Below, piece by piece: positions 1-9,454 of a stretch of 64,000 bases of DNA. The notes under the pieces are model-generated. The model was not told the origin of the DNA. It made no database searches and saw only the letters and a program-made list of their open reading frames with translations. A program made the translations under genes and the position numbers. Numbering within the stretch: position 1 is the first letter of the stretch; the number at the start of each line of letters is the position of its first letter. This DNA comes from Taishania sp037189645 (GTDB taxonomy: Bacteria; Bacteroidota; Bacteroidia; Flavobacteriales_D; Crocinitomicaceae): positions 558,001 through 622,000 of the forward strand of contig JBBCIY010000005.1 of assembly GCA_037189645.1 (NCBI GenBank), read 5' to 3'.

Positions 1-1399
1 TTCCAGAGGCAAGAAGCGCTCCTATCTGCATGGAACCGTATCCCCTCATTGCTGCCGGGCCAAGCAGGTTCGCGTCCCAGTAATTGCTCATATCCGCCAT
101 GCTCTGCCATTGCATCTGGTAGGAAACAAACCCGATGACCGCACTGGCAATTCCCGTTGCAACAAATGTTCTGAAGGAAAGCAGGATACTGATGACTCCC
201 ATGCTGCTGTTGGCGGGCAGGTTATAGGTGGCATAGTACCATATCCCGATAAACAGGATCACCATTCCGAAATTGCGGATCATAATGAGGGGGTAAAACA
301 TTTCTATGTTCATATTCGGCTGGATAATCAGGTAGATCAGCAGGCTGTGAAGGAAAAACGCCCCGAACCCCATCAATATGAAATACTTGATGTTCCATTC
401 TCTTTTAAAACCGATTGCTCCCAGCACTCCCCCGGCAATGAGTCCCGGAATCCCCCACAACCCCAACCGGGCATTGACGAGGTTGTTGTATCCCAATGCC
501 GCCACATTCCACTGCATAAATACACTCGTGCTGCCAAGGTAAACTCCCAGGAACAGGAGCAATACAAGACTGTGCTTTACATTCGGCAATTTAAACCCGC
601 TGAAATCGATCAACGGGCGTTTTTTTCCTTTCTGACGTACGACGACCCCTATGAACAATACAATCGCTGTGATCAGTGTCCACTGGATGCCGGGCGAATG
701 AAACCAGTTCTGCTGGCGCATGAACACCAGCGTGTAATTCAGACTCATAAAACTGGCTCCTAATAATACCAGCGACAACCAGTCGATCTGGTACAAGGGC
801 ATTTTAAAACTGAACCGCTTGTTGTGCTGAAAAATGATCGATAACGCCGCCAATCCAAGCATAATTGCCGCAATCAGGTAGTATGCGTTCGTGATGCCGT
901 AATTGAAAATCAGCTTGCTCAGAAAATAATACATAATCGTGCTTGAGCCAATGGCGATCGGGTAGAAAATCGAGTAAAATCTTGACCGGTCTCCCGTCGG
1001 AGACAAAATGAACATCACTACAATGATGATCTCCAGGATAGCGAACATTTTAAAGAAACCGATCAGTAAATTCCCTGCGATGAATACCACGTAGTTATGT
1101 GTCGTTCCGCACATCAATACGAGCAGTGCCATGATAATGGAGCTTCCCGCAACAATTTCCTTGGTTCGGAACCGCATTTTTACCCGCATCAGGATCGGCA
1201 TTGCCAGCATCATCCCGATCGTCGTAGCATTATTGGCCATCGTGATGTGCTCGGTATAGGACCCCATAAAACCGGATATGTCGCTCAGGTTGTTGGAAAA
1301 CACCCCCGATACTCCCAGGATCGGGAATAAAAAGAGGATGATCAGCAGCGGCATCAAGGGTTTGGGAACCCAATCTGCAAACGGACCTTTGTTATACAT
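1..1399 (-). CDS. MFS multidrug transporter, EmrB/DHA2-like (C-terminus outside window)
   Basis: Integral inner-membrane transporter that probably exports drugs or other small toxic molecules in exchange for protons. I translated the minus strand by hand: it starts MYNKGPFADWVPKPLMPLLI and stays open for about 466 codons to the window edge. Many hydrophobic helices are separated by short basic loops (for example RVKMRFRTKE and RQKGKKRPL), which fits the 14-helix drug:H+ antiporter group. ATG at 1399 is the only good start: the frame is open back to the end of the upstream gene but has no other ATG. It lies 64 nt downstream of the HlyD-type gene and is the third gene of a TolC-HlyD-MFS operon, so the three products likely form one pump across both membranes. 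Substrate unknown. Family call is firm; the DHA2 subgroup is inferred from gene context and length. Confidence 0.85.
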   Translation of the reverse strand, partial: MYNKGPFADWVPKPLMPLLIILFLFPILGVSGVFSNNLSDISGFMGSYTEHITMANNATTIGMMLAMPILMRVKMRFRTKEIVAGSSIIMALLVLMCGTTHNYVVFIAGNLLIGFFKMFAILEIIIVVMFILSPTGDRSRFYSIFYPIAIGSSTIMYYFLSKLIFNYGITNAYYLIAAIMLGLAALSIIFQHNKRFSFKMPLYQIDWLSLVLLGASFMSLNYTLVFMRQQNWFHSPGIQWTLITAIVLFIGVVVRQKGKKRPLIDFSGFKLPNVKHSLVLLLFLGVYLGSTSVFMQWNVAALGYNNLVNARLGLWGIPGLIAGGVLGAIGFKREWNIKYFILMGFGAFFLHSLLIYLIIQPNMNIEMFYPLIMIRNFGMVILFIGIWYYATYNLPANSSMGVISILLSFRTFVATGIASAVIGFVSYQMQWQSMADMSNYWDANLLGPAAMRGYGSMQIGALLASG

Positions 1400-1463
1400 C
1401 TTATTGATTTTAAAATTCCCGAAAGGCCAGGAGAAATTCCTGCTGACCTTCCCGGAACTGCCA

Positions 1464-2522
1464 TTATTTTATAAATACTTCAACGTTCATCCCCGTGCGC
1501 AACGCGGCAAGCGCTTCTTTTGGATTATTGCCTGTAAATTCTATCCGGATCGGAATGCGTTGCTGAACTTTTACAAAGTTACCTGTGGAGTTATCTACGG
1601 GTACAGCTGCATAGCGTGCTCCGGTGGCACCTGAAACCGCTTTGATCTCTCCTTCGTATTCCTTCCCGTTCAAGGCATCTACCTTAATGGTTACTTTTTT
1701 GCCGACCTGAACTTCGTGCATCTGTTTTTCCCTGAAATTTGCCGAAACCCATTTCGTCCGGGAATCTACGATCGTTGCCACCTGCTGGCCGGGCATGGTC
1801 AGCAGCTGCCCTTCGTTCACGGTTCTTCGTCCCATGACACCATCATGAGGAGCAATGATATAGCAATAGCTCAAATTCAGCCGTGCCATTTTCAGCGCGT
1901 TCTCGGCACGCTGTATTTCGGCTTCGTTCATTGCCAGGCGTGACTTTACTTCCTCTACGGTAAGAGCAGAGGTTCCTTTGGTATTTACCAGCGCCTGGTA
2001 CTGTGCTTTTGCAGCATCGTATTCAGCCTGGATCTGGTCAAATTGCTGTTGTGTCACGGCAGCTTGTTTCAGCAATTCCTCGTAACGTCTGTAATTTTGT
2101 TCCACATTCCACAGACGTGCTTTTGCAGCATCTATATTCGCTTGCGCGGTATTGATATTGTTCGTCACGGTGCGCACACTGTTCTCAGTAGCTGATCTGG
2201 AAGCCAGCGCACTTTTATAGGCCGCTTCTGCCTGGCCGAGCTGTGTGAGGATCTCCCTGTCATCCAGAATGATGAGTGTATCTCCTGCTTTCACTTCCTG
2301 GTGTTCCACAAAACGGATCTCTTTGATATAAGCAGATACACGGGCATTGACGGGATTGATAAATGTTTCAACCTGGGCGGAATTGGTGTAGTGGTCCGTT
2401 CCGATATTCAGGTAGGATTTGATCACCCATCCCAATCCTAAAAGTACGATGATTAATACCACAGCGTTTGCAATCACTGTCTTTGCCGTAGACTTTTTCT
2501 TTGTTTCCTGTTCTTTAGACAT
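1464..2522 (-). CDS. HlyD/EmrA-type membrane fusion protein
   Basis: Periplasmic adaptor that joins an inner-membrane pump to a TolC channel. The 352-residue protein has a short basic N-terminal tail, one TM helix (about 14-36), a first half lipoyl-like segment (about 54-91, including VKAGDTLIILDDRE), a long Ala/Gln/Glu-rich coiled-coil hairpin (about 93-215), the second lipoyl half (IIAPHDGVMGRRTVNEGQLL) and a beta-barrel region (about 260-300). Length and order match EmrA-like proteins that pair with MFS pumps. It starts 34 nt after the TolC-family gene and is followed by the MFS gene, so it is the middle gene of the efflux operon. Confidence 0.93.
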   Translation of the reverse strand: MSKEQETKKKSTAKTVIANAVVLIIVLLGLGWVIKSYLNIGTDHYTNSAQVETFINPVNARVSAYIKEIRFVEHQEVKAGDTLIILDDREILTQLGQAEAAYKSALASRSATENSVRTVTNNINTAQANIDAAKARLWNVEQNYRRYEELLKQAAVTQQQFDQIQAEYDAAKAQYQALVNTKGTSALTVEEVKSRLAMNEAEIQRAENALKMARLNLSYCYIIAPHDGVMGRRTVNEGQLLTMPGQQVATIVDSRTKWVSANFREKQMHEVQVGKKVTIKVDALNGKEYEGEIKAVSGATGARYAAVPVDNSTGNFVKVQQRIPIRIEFTGNNPKEALAALRTGMNVEVFIK

Positions 2523-2556
2523 TGTTTCACTATTTAAATGTTATTTTATTCCTTTT

Positions 2557-3885
2557 TTACAGCTGACCTGTTTCTTTCAACAGTCTGTAATACGCAAAAA
2601 TGATGTTGATCTCAGTATTGGCGTATTGCAGCTCGGCATCCAGTTTGGCGTTGCTCGCATCGATCAGGTCGAGGATAATGACCAGTTGATTGTTGTATTT
2701 ATTCTCCATGATCCTGTAATTTTCATTTGCAAGCTCCTTATTTATTGCCAGGGTGTTATTTTGCATGACTGCTTCATTGTGTTTGATATACGCCGCATCG
2801 ACCGCAACTCCGATCAATACCTCCACTTCTTGTTTCTGTGCTTCTGCCCGCTGTACTTCAAACTTTCTCTGGTTAACCAGGCGGGTGTTCTTCCACAATG
2901 AGCCGAGGTCATAACTAAGTGCCACGCCTGCATTCCACGCATTGAAATACATATCGACCGGTGTTCCGCTGGTAACCGGCCTGTTCAGGTTGTTTCCGGC
3001 AAATAAAGCCAGTGACGGATACCAGTTTTTCTTCGCCAGCTTCAATGAGGAATTATAGATATCAATACTTTTTTGTGTCAGCAGAATAGTGGGGTTACAG
3101 TCCTGTGCCGTTTGCTTGTACCCGTTTACCTCATCCAGGATAATAGTTGCCTGGAGGACCTGTTCATCAGGTAGTATTACCGTTTCTCCGGGCAAACCGA
3201 TGGCCACATTCAATTGCTTGTTCAGGATGAGGATGTTGTTATCCACTACCTGTTTTGCAAGGTTGAGATTGGATACCTGTAATTCGGCACGGATCAGATC
3301 GTTTGGGGTAACCATTCCCTGGTCTGACATTGTTTTGATGTTTTGCAGACGTTTATTGGCCAGCTCAATGTTTTGTGAATAGACCCTGGACTGGTTGTGT
3401 AATTTGTACAAATCCAGGTAATACCCCAATGCCGTTAATTTTGCCTGCTGCTCTGCCGAAGCATATTGCAGGGAAGCAATTTCCTCCTGCAATACGGACA
3501 ATCTTACGGATTCTCTTACCTGTCCGCCTTTCCACAGCAATTGCTGTACTTCTACTCCCAGGTTATTCCCGAAGTTGGGGAGATCCTGCTTTACGTGATT
3601 CTGAAAATCAGGTGTGTACAAATCAATATCTCCCAGGTAAAATGCGCTCAGATTCACTGTCGCGTTCGGTAAATAATTGTTCTTTGCGACTTTTGTTGCC
3701 TGTTCTGCTACCTGTACGTTGGTTCGTTCTACTTTGAGCGTGGGGTTGTTCTCCAATACCAGCTCAAACAGCCGGTCAACACTCAGTGTGACTGGTTCCT
3801 GCTGCGTGTATCCTGAAACGGACGCCCCGAAGATACACATTCCGCTCAGACACCAGGACACACATGATTTTATCTGCATCATCAT
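2557..3885 (-). CDS. TolC-family outer membrane efflux channel
   Basis: Outer-membrane channel of the tripartite pump encoded here. The N-terminus is a Sec signal peptide (basic MMMQIK, hydrophobic stretch, processing near GYTQQ). The body has two repeats of long amphipathic helices typical of the OEP family, with the usual VDRLFELVLENNPTLKVERT opening and the EVEVLIGVAVDAAYIKHNEA helix in the second half. At 442 residues it has the normal family length. It is the first gene of the tolC-hlyD-MFS operon. A palindrome 105 nt upstream (3990-4005) is a possible operator. No good TAnnTTTG element was found in the leader. Confidence 0.93.
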   Translation of the reverse strand: MMMQIKSCVSWCLSGMCIFGASVSGYTQQEPVTLSVDRLFELVLENNPTLKVERTNVQVAEQATKVAKNNYLPNATVNLSAFYLGDIDLYTPDFQNHVKQDLPNFGNNLGVEVQQLLWKGGQVRESVRLSVLQEEIASLQYASAEQQAKLTALGYYLDLYKLHNQSRVYSQNIELANKRLQNIKTMSDQGMVTPNDLIRAELQVSNLNLAKQVVDNNILILNKQLNVAIGLPGETVILPDEQVLQATIILDEVNGYKQTAQDCNPTILLTQKSIDIYNSSLKLAKKNWYPSLALFAGNNLNRPVTSGTPVDMYFNAWNAGVALSYDLGSLWKNTRLVNQRKFEVQRAEAQKQEVEVLIGVAVDAAYIKHNEAVMQNNTLAINKELANENYRIMENKYNNQLVIILDLIDASNAKLDAELQYANTEINIIFAYYRLLKETGQL

Positions 3886-3989
3886 TTTGTTTTAATTTGA
3901 TTGGTGCAAATGTCTGTGCAAATTCCCCGCTTTGAAAGTCTTTAACCCCTCAAAAGATGTCCAAATGGTATCTGAATGTGATTATCACC

Positions 3990-4005
3990 TTAACGCAGGC
4001 GTTAA
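3990..4005. promoter_or_regulatory. Perfect 7+7 palindrome upstream of efflux operon, candidate operator
   Basis: TTAACGC-ag-GCGTTAA, perfect 7-nt arms with a 2-nt spacer, in the 201-nt gap between the AsmA-like gene and the tolC-like gene, about 105 nt before the tolC start. It has no T-tract on the side a minus-strand terminator would need, so it reads better as a binding site for a dimeric regulator than as a terminator. No regulator gene is adjacent; the nearest is the AraC gene at 8137-9048. Function is inferred. Confidence 0.4.
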
Positions 4006-4086
4006 AAAATGTAAACAATAGGGTATGATCCCGGAAAAGGATGTTGCCAGCCTGCTGTGCAGCACAAGGAGGCAGGTCTTTTGCGG

Positions 4087-7000
4087 TTATTTCTTTTTCT
4101 TTTCGCGTTTGTCTTTTCCTAACGAAATCGCGAAATCCTCACTGTCGCCGATCATCCTGATGTTGACATAGTGTGTCTTTTTAGATCCGCTGTACTGAAT
4201 TTCATCTTCATGATCAGGATCTACTTCTTCCTTCCTGCGCTTGAATAGTTTCTGATAGGCTACATTGGTCACTAATTTCAGCGGAACTTTCAGGTAATAT
4301 TCCATGTTCATCTTTTCATCTAAGGACTGTTCCCCTGCAACTTCAATAAAACCGATGGAAGAATTGATGGTCATCCACGGAATGGAAAACACGTTCTTTT
4401 TAAGTACAAAGGCATTGTCCAGGGTATCAAACCGGATCCGGTTGAGGTTCTTATCCCCGAAGAAAGATGCAAATTCGTTCAATGGTTTATAATTTCTCAG
4501 TTCTCCGTCAATGATCTTTAGTTCTATCGTCAGCTCTGTTTCTTCCATTTTCGGTGTGAAATCAGCATTGAGCGGAATGGTTCCGCGAATTTTTGCGTTG
4601 AGCTTGCCGCTGAGATTATCGCTGAGGATATAATCTTGCCCGAAATTCCTGAAACGCATGAGTGTCTGGTCGAGCACCATGTCTTTCACCCAAAGCCTGG
4701 GGGTAAACACCATGTCATCGGCGCGTGACGCATCCAGTTTGCCACTCAGCCGCACCTTCCCTCCTGCTACGTCAAACCCGAACCGTTGAAATTCAAGTGT
4801 TCTGTTTTTGTGCATGTTCACTTTCCCTTTGATCCGGTCAATTTTATAATCCAGGTATTCAAAGTGAAGAATGTCTGTTTCCAGGTTCATATCCATAAAA
4901 GGAATGTCTTCTACGGAAAGGGATTGTTGTCCGCTGGTATTCTGCGCTACCTGGTTTTCATCCTTTACGGGGTTGTATTTAATCGCCAGGATCTCATTCA
5001 GGTTGAAATTAGTGGAGGAAAACTGTATTTCATTGTCGCGTTTCTTCAGCGAATCGTTTTTTCCGGTAAAGTAATTCAGGCTGATGTCAAAATCAGACTG
5101 CCCGATGTTGCCCTTCAGGTTTTTCAGTGCAATGCTGTTTTTCCGGAGGAAAACTTTCCCGGATAAATCGGTAAACCGTTTCTCGTGCAATGAGGTGGTA
5201 ACATCAAAATCTTTCAGTTCCAGGCGCATTCCTGCCATTTTCTCCCCTTCGAAGCGCGCACCGATTTTTGCTTTCAGCTTTACATCAGAGAATGTCTCTT
5301 TTTTGATCGATTCAGGCAGCACATCCTCTCCTTTGTATGTCAACAGGTTGTCCAGTTTTATGTAATCAGACTTAAAAAACAGGTCAAATTCAGAACGCGC
5401 TTTCGGGGTTGGCCTGAACAAGTGCTGGTAATGACTCAGTTTTCCGAAGAACAGGAAATCACTGTCGTCGATCTCTCCTTTGAATCGTTTAATTTTGATA
5501 TTGTCCTGCTCAATAAACAGGCCTGCGGATACATCGTGGATAAAATGCGGGTAATTCTGCAGCCTGGCGCTGAATGAATGCAGCAGGAATTCACCAACAG
5601 GGATCTTATCGGAAGAAAAAAGCGCACTTGCGTCACATTTGAATGCCACATCCATGCTTAACCGGCTGATGACTTCATCGACTGACGGTCTTTGTTGCCC
5701 GGGATCATAGGTCAACTCTGCTACGTCAATGTTATCCGAACGCACTTTTAATTTTGTTTCTACCGGTGTCTGGCGCCGGTGCATGATCGCAGGTATGTCA
5801 CTGACCGATCCCGTGATGTTGATATCCGAATGACCGACGTTGCCTTCGAACTGGTCCATCGTGAGCTTGTTACCGTTGATATCAGCATGCACGTATAAAT
5901 TGCGGATGGGAAGCGGAAACGTCTTCGATTCGAATGACAGGTCTTTTACGATCAATTCGGTGTAATAGGATTCGTTGAGCTTCTCAATGCTTTTCTCAGG
6001 ATGTGTCAGATCAATGATGTCGTGAAAATTCATCGTGATGCCCACATACCCTCTCGGGTTCCTGATCTCATTCTCCAGGTTGAGAAACCGTACAAGAAAA
6101 TCCAGGTTGAAATTGGATTTCAGGTTGAGCTCAATATCCGGTTCACTGAAATTATTTACTTCCAGCCTGGCATCAAAGATCCCTGCTGCGGGCTGCGCCT
6201 TTATTTTGTTCATGGTGAATTTCATGGTAGACAAATCCCGCTTTTCACCGTTCGTAAATGTTCCGTGAAACTCAATCTTATCCAGCTTCACATCATTTTT
6301 CTGGTTTTGAAAGAAGCCGTTTTCACATCCGAATTCGGCATTGATTGCCGGCATCCGGCCATCTTTCATTGAACCTGTGACATCTCCACGGAGGTATATT
6401 TTCCCCTGGTTGTTGTATGATTTCAACGTTGGAATAAGCTCTTCCGGAGCAAACGCGATCAGCAGGTTAAAGTTTTCCTGCGATCCGCTCAATTTCAGGT
6501 CAATGTTCTTTTCGTCTTTCAGCTCCACAAATCCTTCGAGATTCAGGAAGATATGCTCCAGGCTGAATGTGGTCGGGTCCAGTACGATTTTCTGAGTATT
6601 CGTATAGTATTTCAGATCGGTGTTCAGTTCAAATACTTTGTTGTGCATCAACGTCGGTTTTTCATTCTTGAAAACCGTTCCGAGAAATTTCGTATCCAGG
6701 CCGATCAGCAACTCATTTTCTTTTGATCTGAACCTGGAGTGGATGTGCTCAAAGTCCAGCTGAAACTGGTTGCCCGCGTGCGGATGAAACAGGTTTACAG
6801 TAACATGGTCCAGATCGATCTTATTGAGTGCAAAATGGATCATTTCGCTTTCTTCTTCCGGTTCAGAGCTATCCAGGGCAAGAATTTCGGTGAGATTGTA
6901 TGACCCGTCTTCGTACTGGACCAGGTCAATATGCCCCCGGTCCAGTTCAATCGCTTTTATTGTGTAATCGCCTTTCAGAATGTCGGTCAGGTTAAACCCG

Positions 7001-7296
7001 ATGTATAAATCTTCCAGGTGGATCACTTCCTGTTCTTCTTTTTTTGATTTATCCGAATACAGGATCACATCTTTCAGATCGATCGAAATGTAGGGGAATT
7101 TATAAAAAAGTGCAATGTGAGAGTCTTTGACCGTGATCTCCCCTGCGATCGTTTCATTGACAGATTGCAGGATTTTCTGAACAATTTCGTCCTGCTTCCA
7201 GTAAAAATACCCAATGAGCACCGACAGCAAAACCAGGGGTACGGCAATAACAATGCGTAAGATCTTAAACCACTTTTTTCTGAAGAACTTCATCAA
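4087..7296 (-). CDS. AsmA-like envelope protein, large
   Basis: A 1069-residue protein anchored by one N-terminal TM helix (about 13-30, after the basic MMKFFRKKWFK). The rest is predicted periplasmic and mostly beta-strand. The start (helix, then DEIVQKILQSVNETIAGEI and FPYISIDLKDVIL) is typical of the AsmA family. Members of this superfamily form long beta-groove structures and several help lipids cross the periplasm or affect outer-membrane assembly. Late segments (PRLWVKDMVLDQTLM and following) resemble the AsmA C-terminal region. The C-terminus is very basic (KDKREKKKK). A TATTTTTG element lies at 7321-7328, 24 nt before the ATG. It appears to be a single-gene unit between HdeD and the efflux operon. 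The lipid-transport role is inferred from the family only. Confidence 0.85.
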   Translation of the reverse strand: MMKFFRKKWFKILRIVIAVPLVLLSVLIGYFYWKQDEIVQKILQSVNETIAGEITVKDSHIALFYKFPYISIDLKDVILYSDKSKKEEQEVIHLEDLYIGFNLTDILKGDYTIKAIELDRGHIDLVQYEDGSYNLTEILALDSSEPEEESEMIHFALNKIDLDHVTVNLFHPHAGNQFQLDFEHIHSRFRSKENELLIGLDTKFLGTVFKNEKPTLMHNKVFELNTDLKYYTNTQKIVLDPTTFSLEHIFLNLEGFVELKDEKNIDLKLSGSQENFNLLIAFAPEELIPTLKSYNNQGKIYLRGDVTGSMKDGRMPAINAEFGCENGFFQNQKNDVKLDKIEFHGTFTNGEKRDLSTMKFTMNKIKAQPAAGIFDARLEVNNFSEPDIELNLKSNFNLDFLVRFLNLENEIRNPRGYVGITMNFHDIIDLTHPEKSIEKLNESYYTELIVKDLSFESKTFPLPIRNLYVHADINGNKLTMDQFEGNVGHSDINITGSVSDIPAIMHRRQTPVETKLKVRSDNIDVAELTYDPGQQRPSVDEVISRLSMDVAFKCDASALFSSDKIPVGEFLLHSFSARLQNYPHFIHDVSAGLFIEQDNIKIKRFKGEIDDSDFLFFGKLSHYQHLFRPTPKARSEFDLFFKSDYIKLDNLLTYKGEDVLPESIKKETFSDVKLKAKIGARFEGEKMAGMRLELKDFDVTTSLHEKRFTDLSGKVFLRKNSIALKNLKGNIGQSDFDISLNYFTGKNDSLKKRDNEIQFSSTNFNLNEILAIKYNPVKDENQVAQNTSGQQSLSVEDIPFMDMNLETDILHFEYLDYKIDRIKGKVNMHKNRTLEFQRFGFDVAGGKVRLSGKLDASRADDMVFTPRLWVKDMVLDQTLMRFRNFGQDYILSDNLSGKLNAKIRGTIPLNADFTPKMEETELTIELKIIDGELRNYKPLNEFASFFGDKNLNRIRFDTLDNAFVLKKNVFSIPWMTINSSIGFIEVAGEQSLDEKMNMEYYLKVPLKLVTNVAYQKLFKRRKEEVDPDHEDEIQYSGSKKTHYVNIRMIGDSEDFAISLGKDKREKKKK

Positions 7297-7320
7297 TCAT
7301 TAAAAATAGGACGTTAGGAA

Positions 7321-7328
7321 CAAAAATA
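7321..7328 (-). promoter_or_regulatory. Putative -7 element (TATTTTTG) for the AsmA-like gene
   Basis: Matches the Bacteroidota TAnnTTTG -7 consensus, 24 nt upstream of the AsmA-like start. No clear TTG -33 element sits at the expected 17-20 nt spacing, so this is only a moderate candidate. Confidence 0.35.
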
Positions 7329-7412
7329 GTGCCTTTGCTCCGGAATTATTTAAAAAACGTTTCTATCCGGCAACAATAATACACCATTTACCGGTTCTGC
7401 CTTACAGGAAAC

Positions 7413-8048
7413 TCAATCTTCCAGGATTTCATAATACGCCTCCCTTAAGTCCTCGATCCTTCCTTTCATCTCTTCGTCTATTTTAGCAGCCAGTGATTTT
7501 AATCTTTTCAATTGAAAAGCAAGGATAATTCCTGTAATTCCTGCGAAAAGGAACGAAAACGCCGTTAATACCGCTATTGAAACCCCGAGTATCACCGGGT
7601 TCACAATCAGAATAACCGAGAAAACGACACCAAGGATACTGACAAAAAGCAGGTTCTTCCATTTTGAAATTCCGTAATTTTTCAGCTCAAAGGCAAACCC
7701 CACTCCTTGAAACGATCGGAATAACAGGCCAAAACCTATAAAAAAAGCCAGTGTTACGGCCGCCAGCGAGGGCCTGGTAAGAAGCACCACTCCCAGCACA
7801 GTCGTGAACAGACCGCTTGCCAGGTACCAGCCCCATCCTTCCAGTTCATTCCTGTTGTGGTAGGAAAAGTAAACCTCCAGTATTCCGATTGTAAGGAAGG
7901 AGATACTGAACAAGGTTACCAGGGTCATGTAGGTCGCTTCCGGAACAGTAAACAGGTAGCCACCTAAAAGAACGAGCAAAACGCCGATAATTGCCGGAAT
8001 GTACCAGTGTTTGACCGTGTTTCTGATTGCTTTGAAAAAAATTGCCAT
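7413..8048 (-). CDS. HdeD/DUF308 family membrane protein
   Basis: A 211-residue membrane protein with about six TM helices in three pairs, each with the DUF308 pattern of a helix ending in a small-residue turn (IPAIIGVLLVLLGGYLFTVP; LASGLFTTVLGVVLLTRPSL; LLFVSILGVVFSVILIVNPV). HdeD of E. coli belongs to this family and is linked to acid resistance; the biochemical role is unknown. The last 30 residues are charged and predicted cytoplasmic. It sits 88 nt downstream of the AraC regulator on the same strand, so the two could be co-transcribed. A TACCTTTA sequence 12 nt before the start is a weak promoter candidate. Confidence 0.85.
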   Translation of the reverse strand: MAIFFKAIRNTVKHWYIPAIIGVLLVLLGGYLFTVPEATYMTLVTLFSISFLTIGILEVYFSYHNRNELEGWGWYLASGLFTTVLGVVLLTRPSLAAVTLAFFIGFGLLFRSFQGVGFAFELKNYGISKWKNLLFVSILGVVFSVILIVNPVILGVSIAVLTAFSFLFAGITGIILAFQLKRLKSLAAKIDEEMKGRIEDLREAYYEILED

Positions 8049-8136
8049 GTTGTTTTTGTTTAAAGGTACGAATTTTCAAAAACAAAATTGCAGCCTTATA
8101 TCCGGTTTTTCATGTCAAAAAGCCATCAAAAGATGG

Positions 8137-9048
8137 CTAAATAGTAGCTGTTTCCAACGCTTTCTTCCTGTATTCGGAGGGAGACATCCCCATATTCTTC
8201 CGGAAAAATTTAGAAAACGCATACTGATCGGAAAAATTCAGCTCATCTGCAATATCGGAGATCGTAGCGGTCTTGTCCGAAAGGCGTATCCGCGCGTCAT
8301 ACATGGATAGCTGGTTTAAAAAATAGGTTGGAGGGAAACCTGTTACCTCTTTCACACAAATCGACAGGTATTTGACCGAAATATGCAGCCTGTCCGCGTA
8401 GAATTTCAATTCACGTTCCTCCCGGTAATTTTCAAACAACAGCTCAATGAATGAGGTTGTCACGACCTGTTTCCTGTTAGTTTGAGAAAAAGAAAGCGGG
8501 CGGTCCAGCAGTTCCAGGTGCCCGATGATGGCATAGATCAGCCCTGCCTGTAAATGCATCAGGATGTCTGTTTTATAGTTGGATGCAGGAACTTTTTTGA
8601 ACTGGTAATAGATGTTGTCCAGAAGTGACCAGATGAATTGAAACTCCTTTTCGGGTATGGTTACGGCACTTTCGTTCTCAATGGCGATCAATTTAAAGAT
8701 TTCAAAATGATTGAAACTGAAGTTGGGCGATTTGTACGAGAACCGGTTGTTGCGGGTGATGTACAGCTGAATATCGTCCGAGATCATCGACGCAGTGTAT
8801 ACGTTCCTGTTTGAAACGAACAGCATCTGGTTCGCTCTGCATGTGCGTGCCTCACCATTGACGATAAAAGACAGGCTTCCTCTTTTGATATAAGCGATGG
8901 CAGTATATTTCGGACGAAAAGTAACTTTTTCCCGCATCCTGTCGAATATATCCTGCTCATTGTATATTTCGATGGGCAGATCACTGTCTTCCATAAATCC
9001 GTGTGGTTTGTTAAGGCAAACATAATTAAATCTTTTTGAATTTTCCAT
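8137..9048 (-). CDS. AraC family transcriptional regulator
   Basis: A 303-residue regulator. The N-terminal half (about 1-190) looks like a cupin-type sensor domain (TAIAYIKRGSLSFIVNGEAR and following). The C-terminal about 100 residues carry the two helix-turn-helix motifs of AraC/XylS proteins: LKFYADRLHISVKYLSICVK and ISDIADELNFSDQYAFSKFF, ending MGMSPSEYRKK. It is the first gene of a minus-strand run and faces the divergent delta-60 gene across 406 nt. Targets cannot be read from the sequence; HdeD just downstream and the efflux operon 4 kb further on are candidates. Confidence 0.93.
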   Translation of the reverse strand: MENSKRFNYVCLNKPHGFMEDSDLPIEIYNEQDIFDRMREKVTFRPKYTAIAYIKRGSLSFIVNGEARTCRANQMLFVSNRNVYTASMISDDIQLYITRNNRFSYKSPNFSFNHFEIFKLIAIENESAVTIPEKEFQFIWSLLDNIYYQFKKVPASNYKTDILMHLQAGLIYAIIGHLELLDRPLSFSQTNRKQVVTTSFIELLFENYREERELKFYADRLHISVKYLSICVKEVTGFPPTYFLNQLSMYDARIRLSDKTATISDIADELNFSDQYAFSKFFRKNMGMSPSEYRKKALETATI

Positions 9049-9454
9049 GCCGGGCTTTAATGATTGACCGATCCGCTATGTGCTACACGATCAGAAAAAG
9101 GCAGGCAGGATTTTCCGTTTTTCCACTGTACCTCCCTTCTGGGAACAATCTTCTGCAAAATACCCTTTTTATGGTATTGTACCTTCAAATCAAAGCCGAG
9201 AACTTTGCAAAGTTATTTTTATTAAATCTAAATAACAATTATTTAGTTCATCAATCAGTGTATACCTTCTGTTAATTAGCTGGTTATACGCAATACAACA
9301 GTTGCCGCATGGAGCAAAGAAACAATGTATGTTCATTACCACCTGCCCTGATCACATTCCACTTGACCCACCCGGACACAGCAAACCATTCTCCAGTCAC
9401 AAAGGAGAACGACAGATCAGATAGCATAAAAACAAAACTGTTAAACAATTCAAA
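9049..9454. other. Divergent intergenic region, no gene seen
   Basis: 406 nt between the AraC gene and the delta-60 protein gene, which diverge, so promoters for both must be here. The middle (about 9200-9290) is AT-rich. I saw no TAnnTTTG element with a convincing partner, no RNA gene and no long inverted repeat. Confidence 0.6.

Noticed and set aside
110..763. Long plus-strand open frame of 217 codons near the window start
   Set aside because: Antisense to the MFS transporter gene. Composition is His/Gln/Asp-rich and nonsense-like, and the minus-strand reading has clear TM helices.
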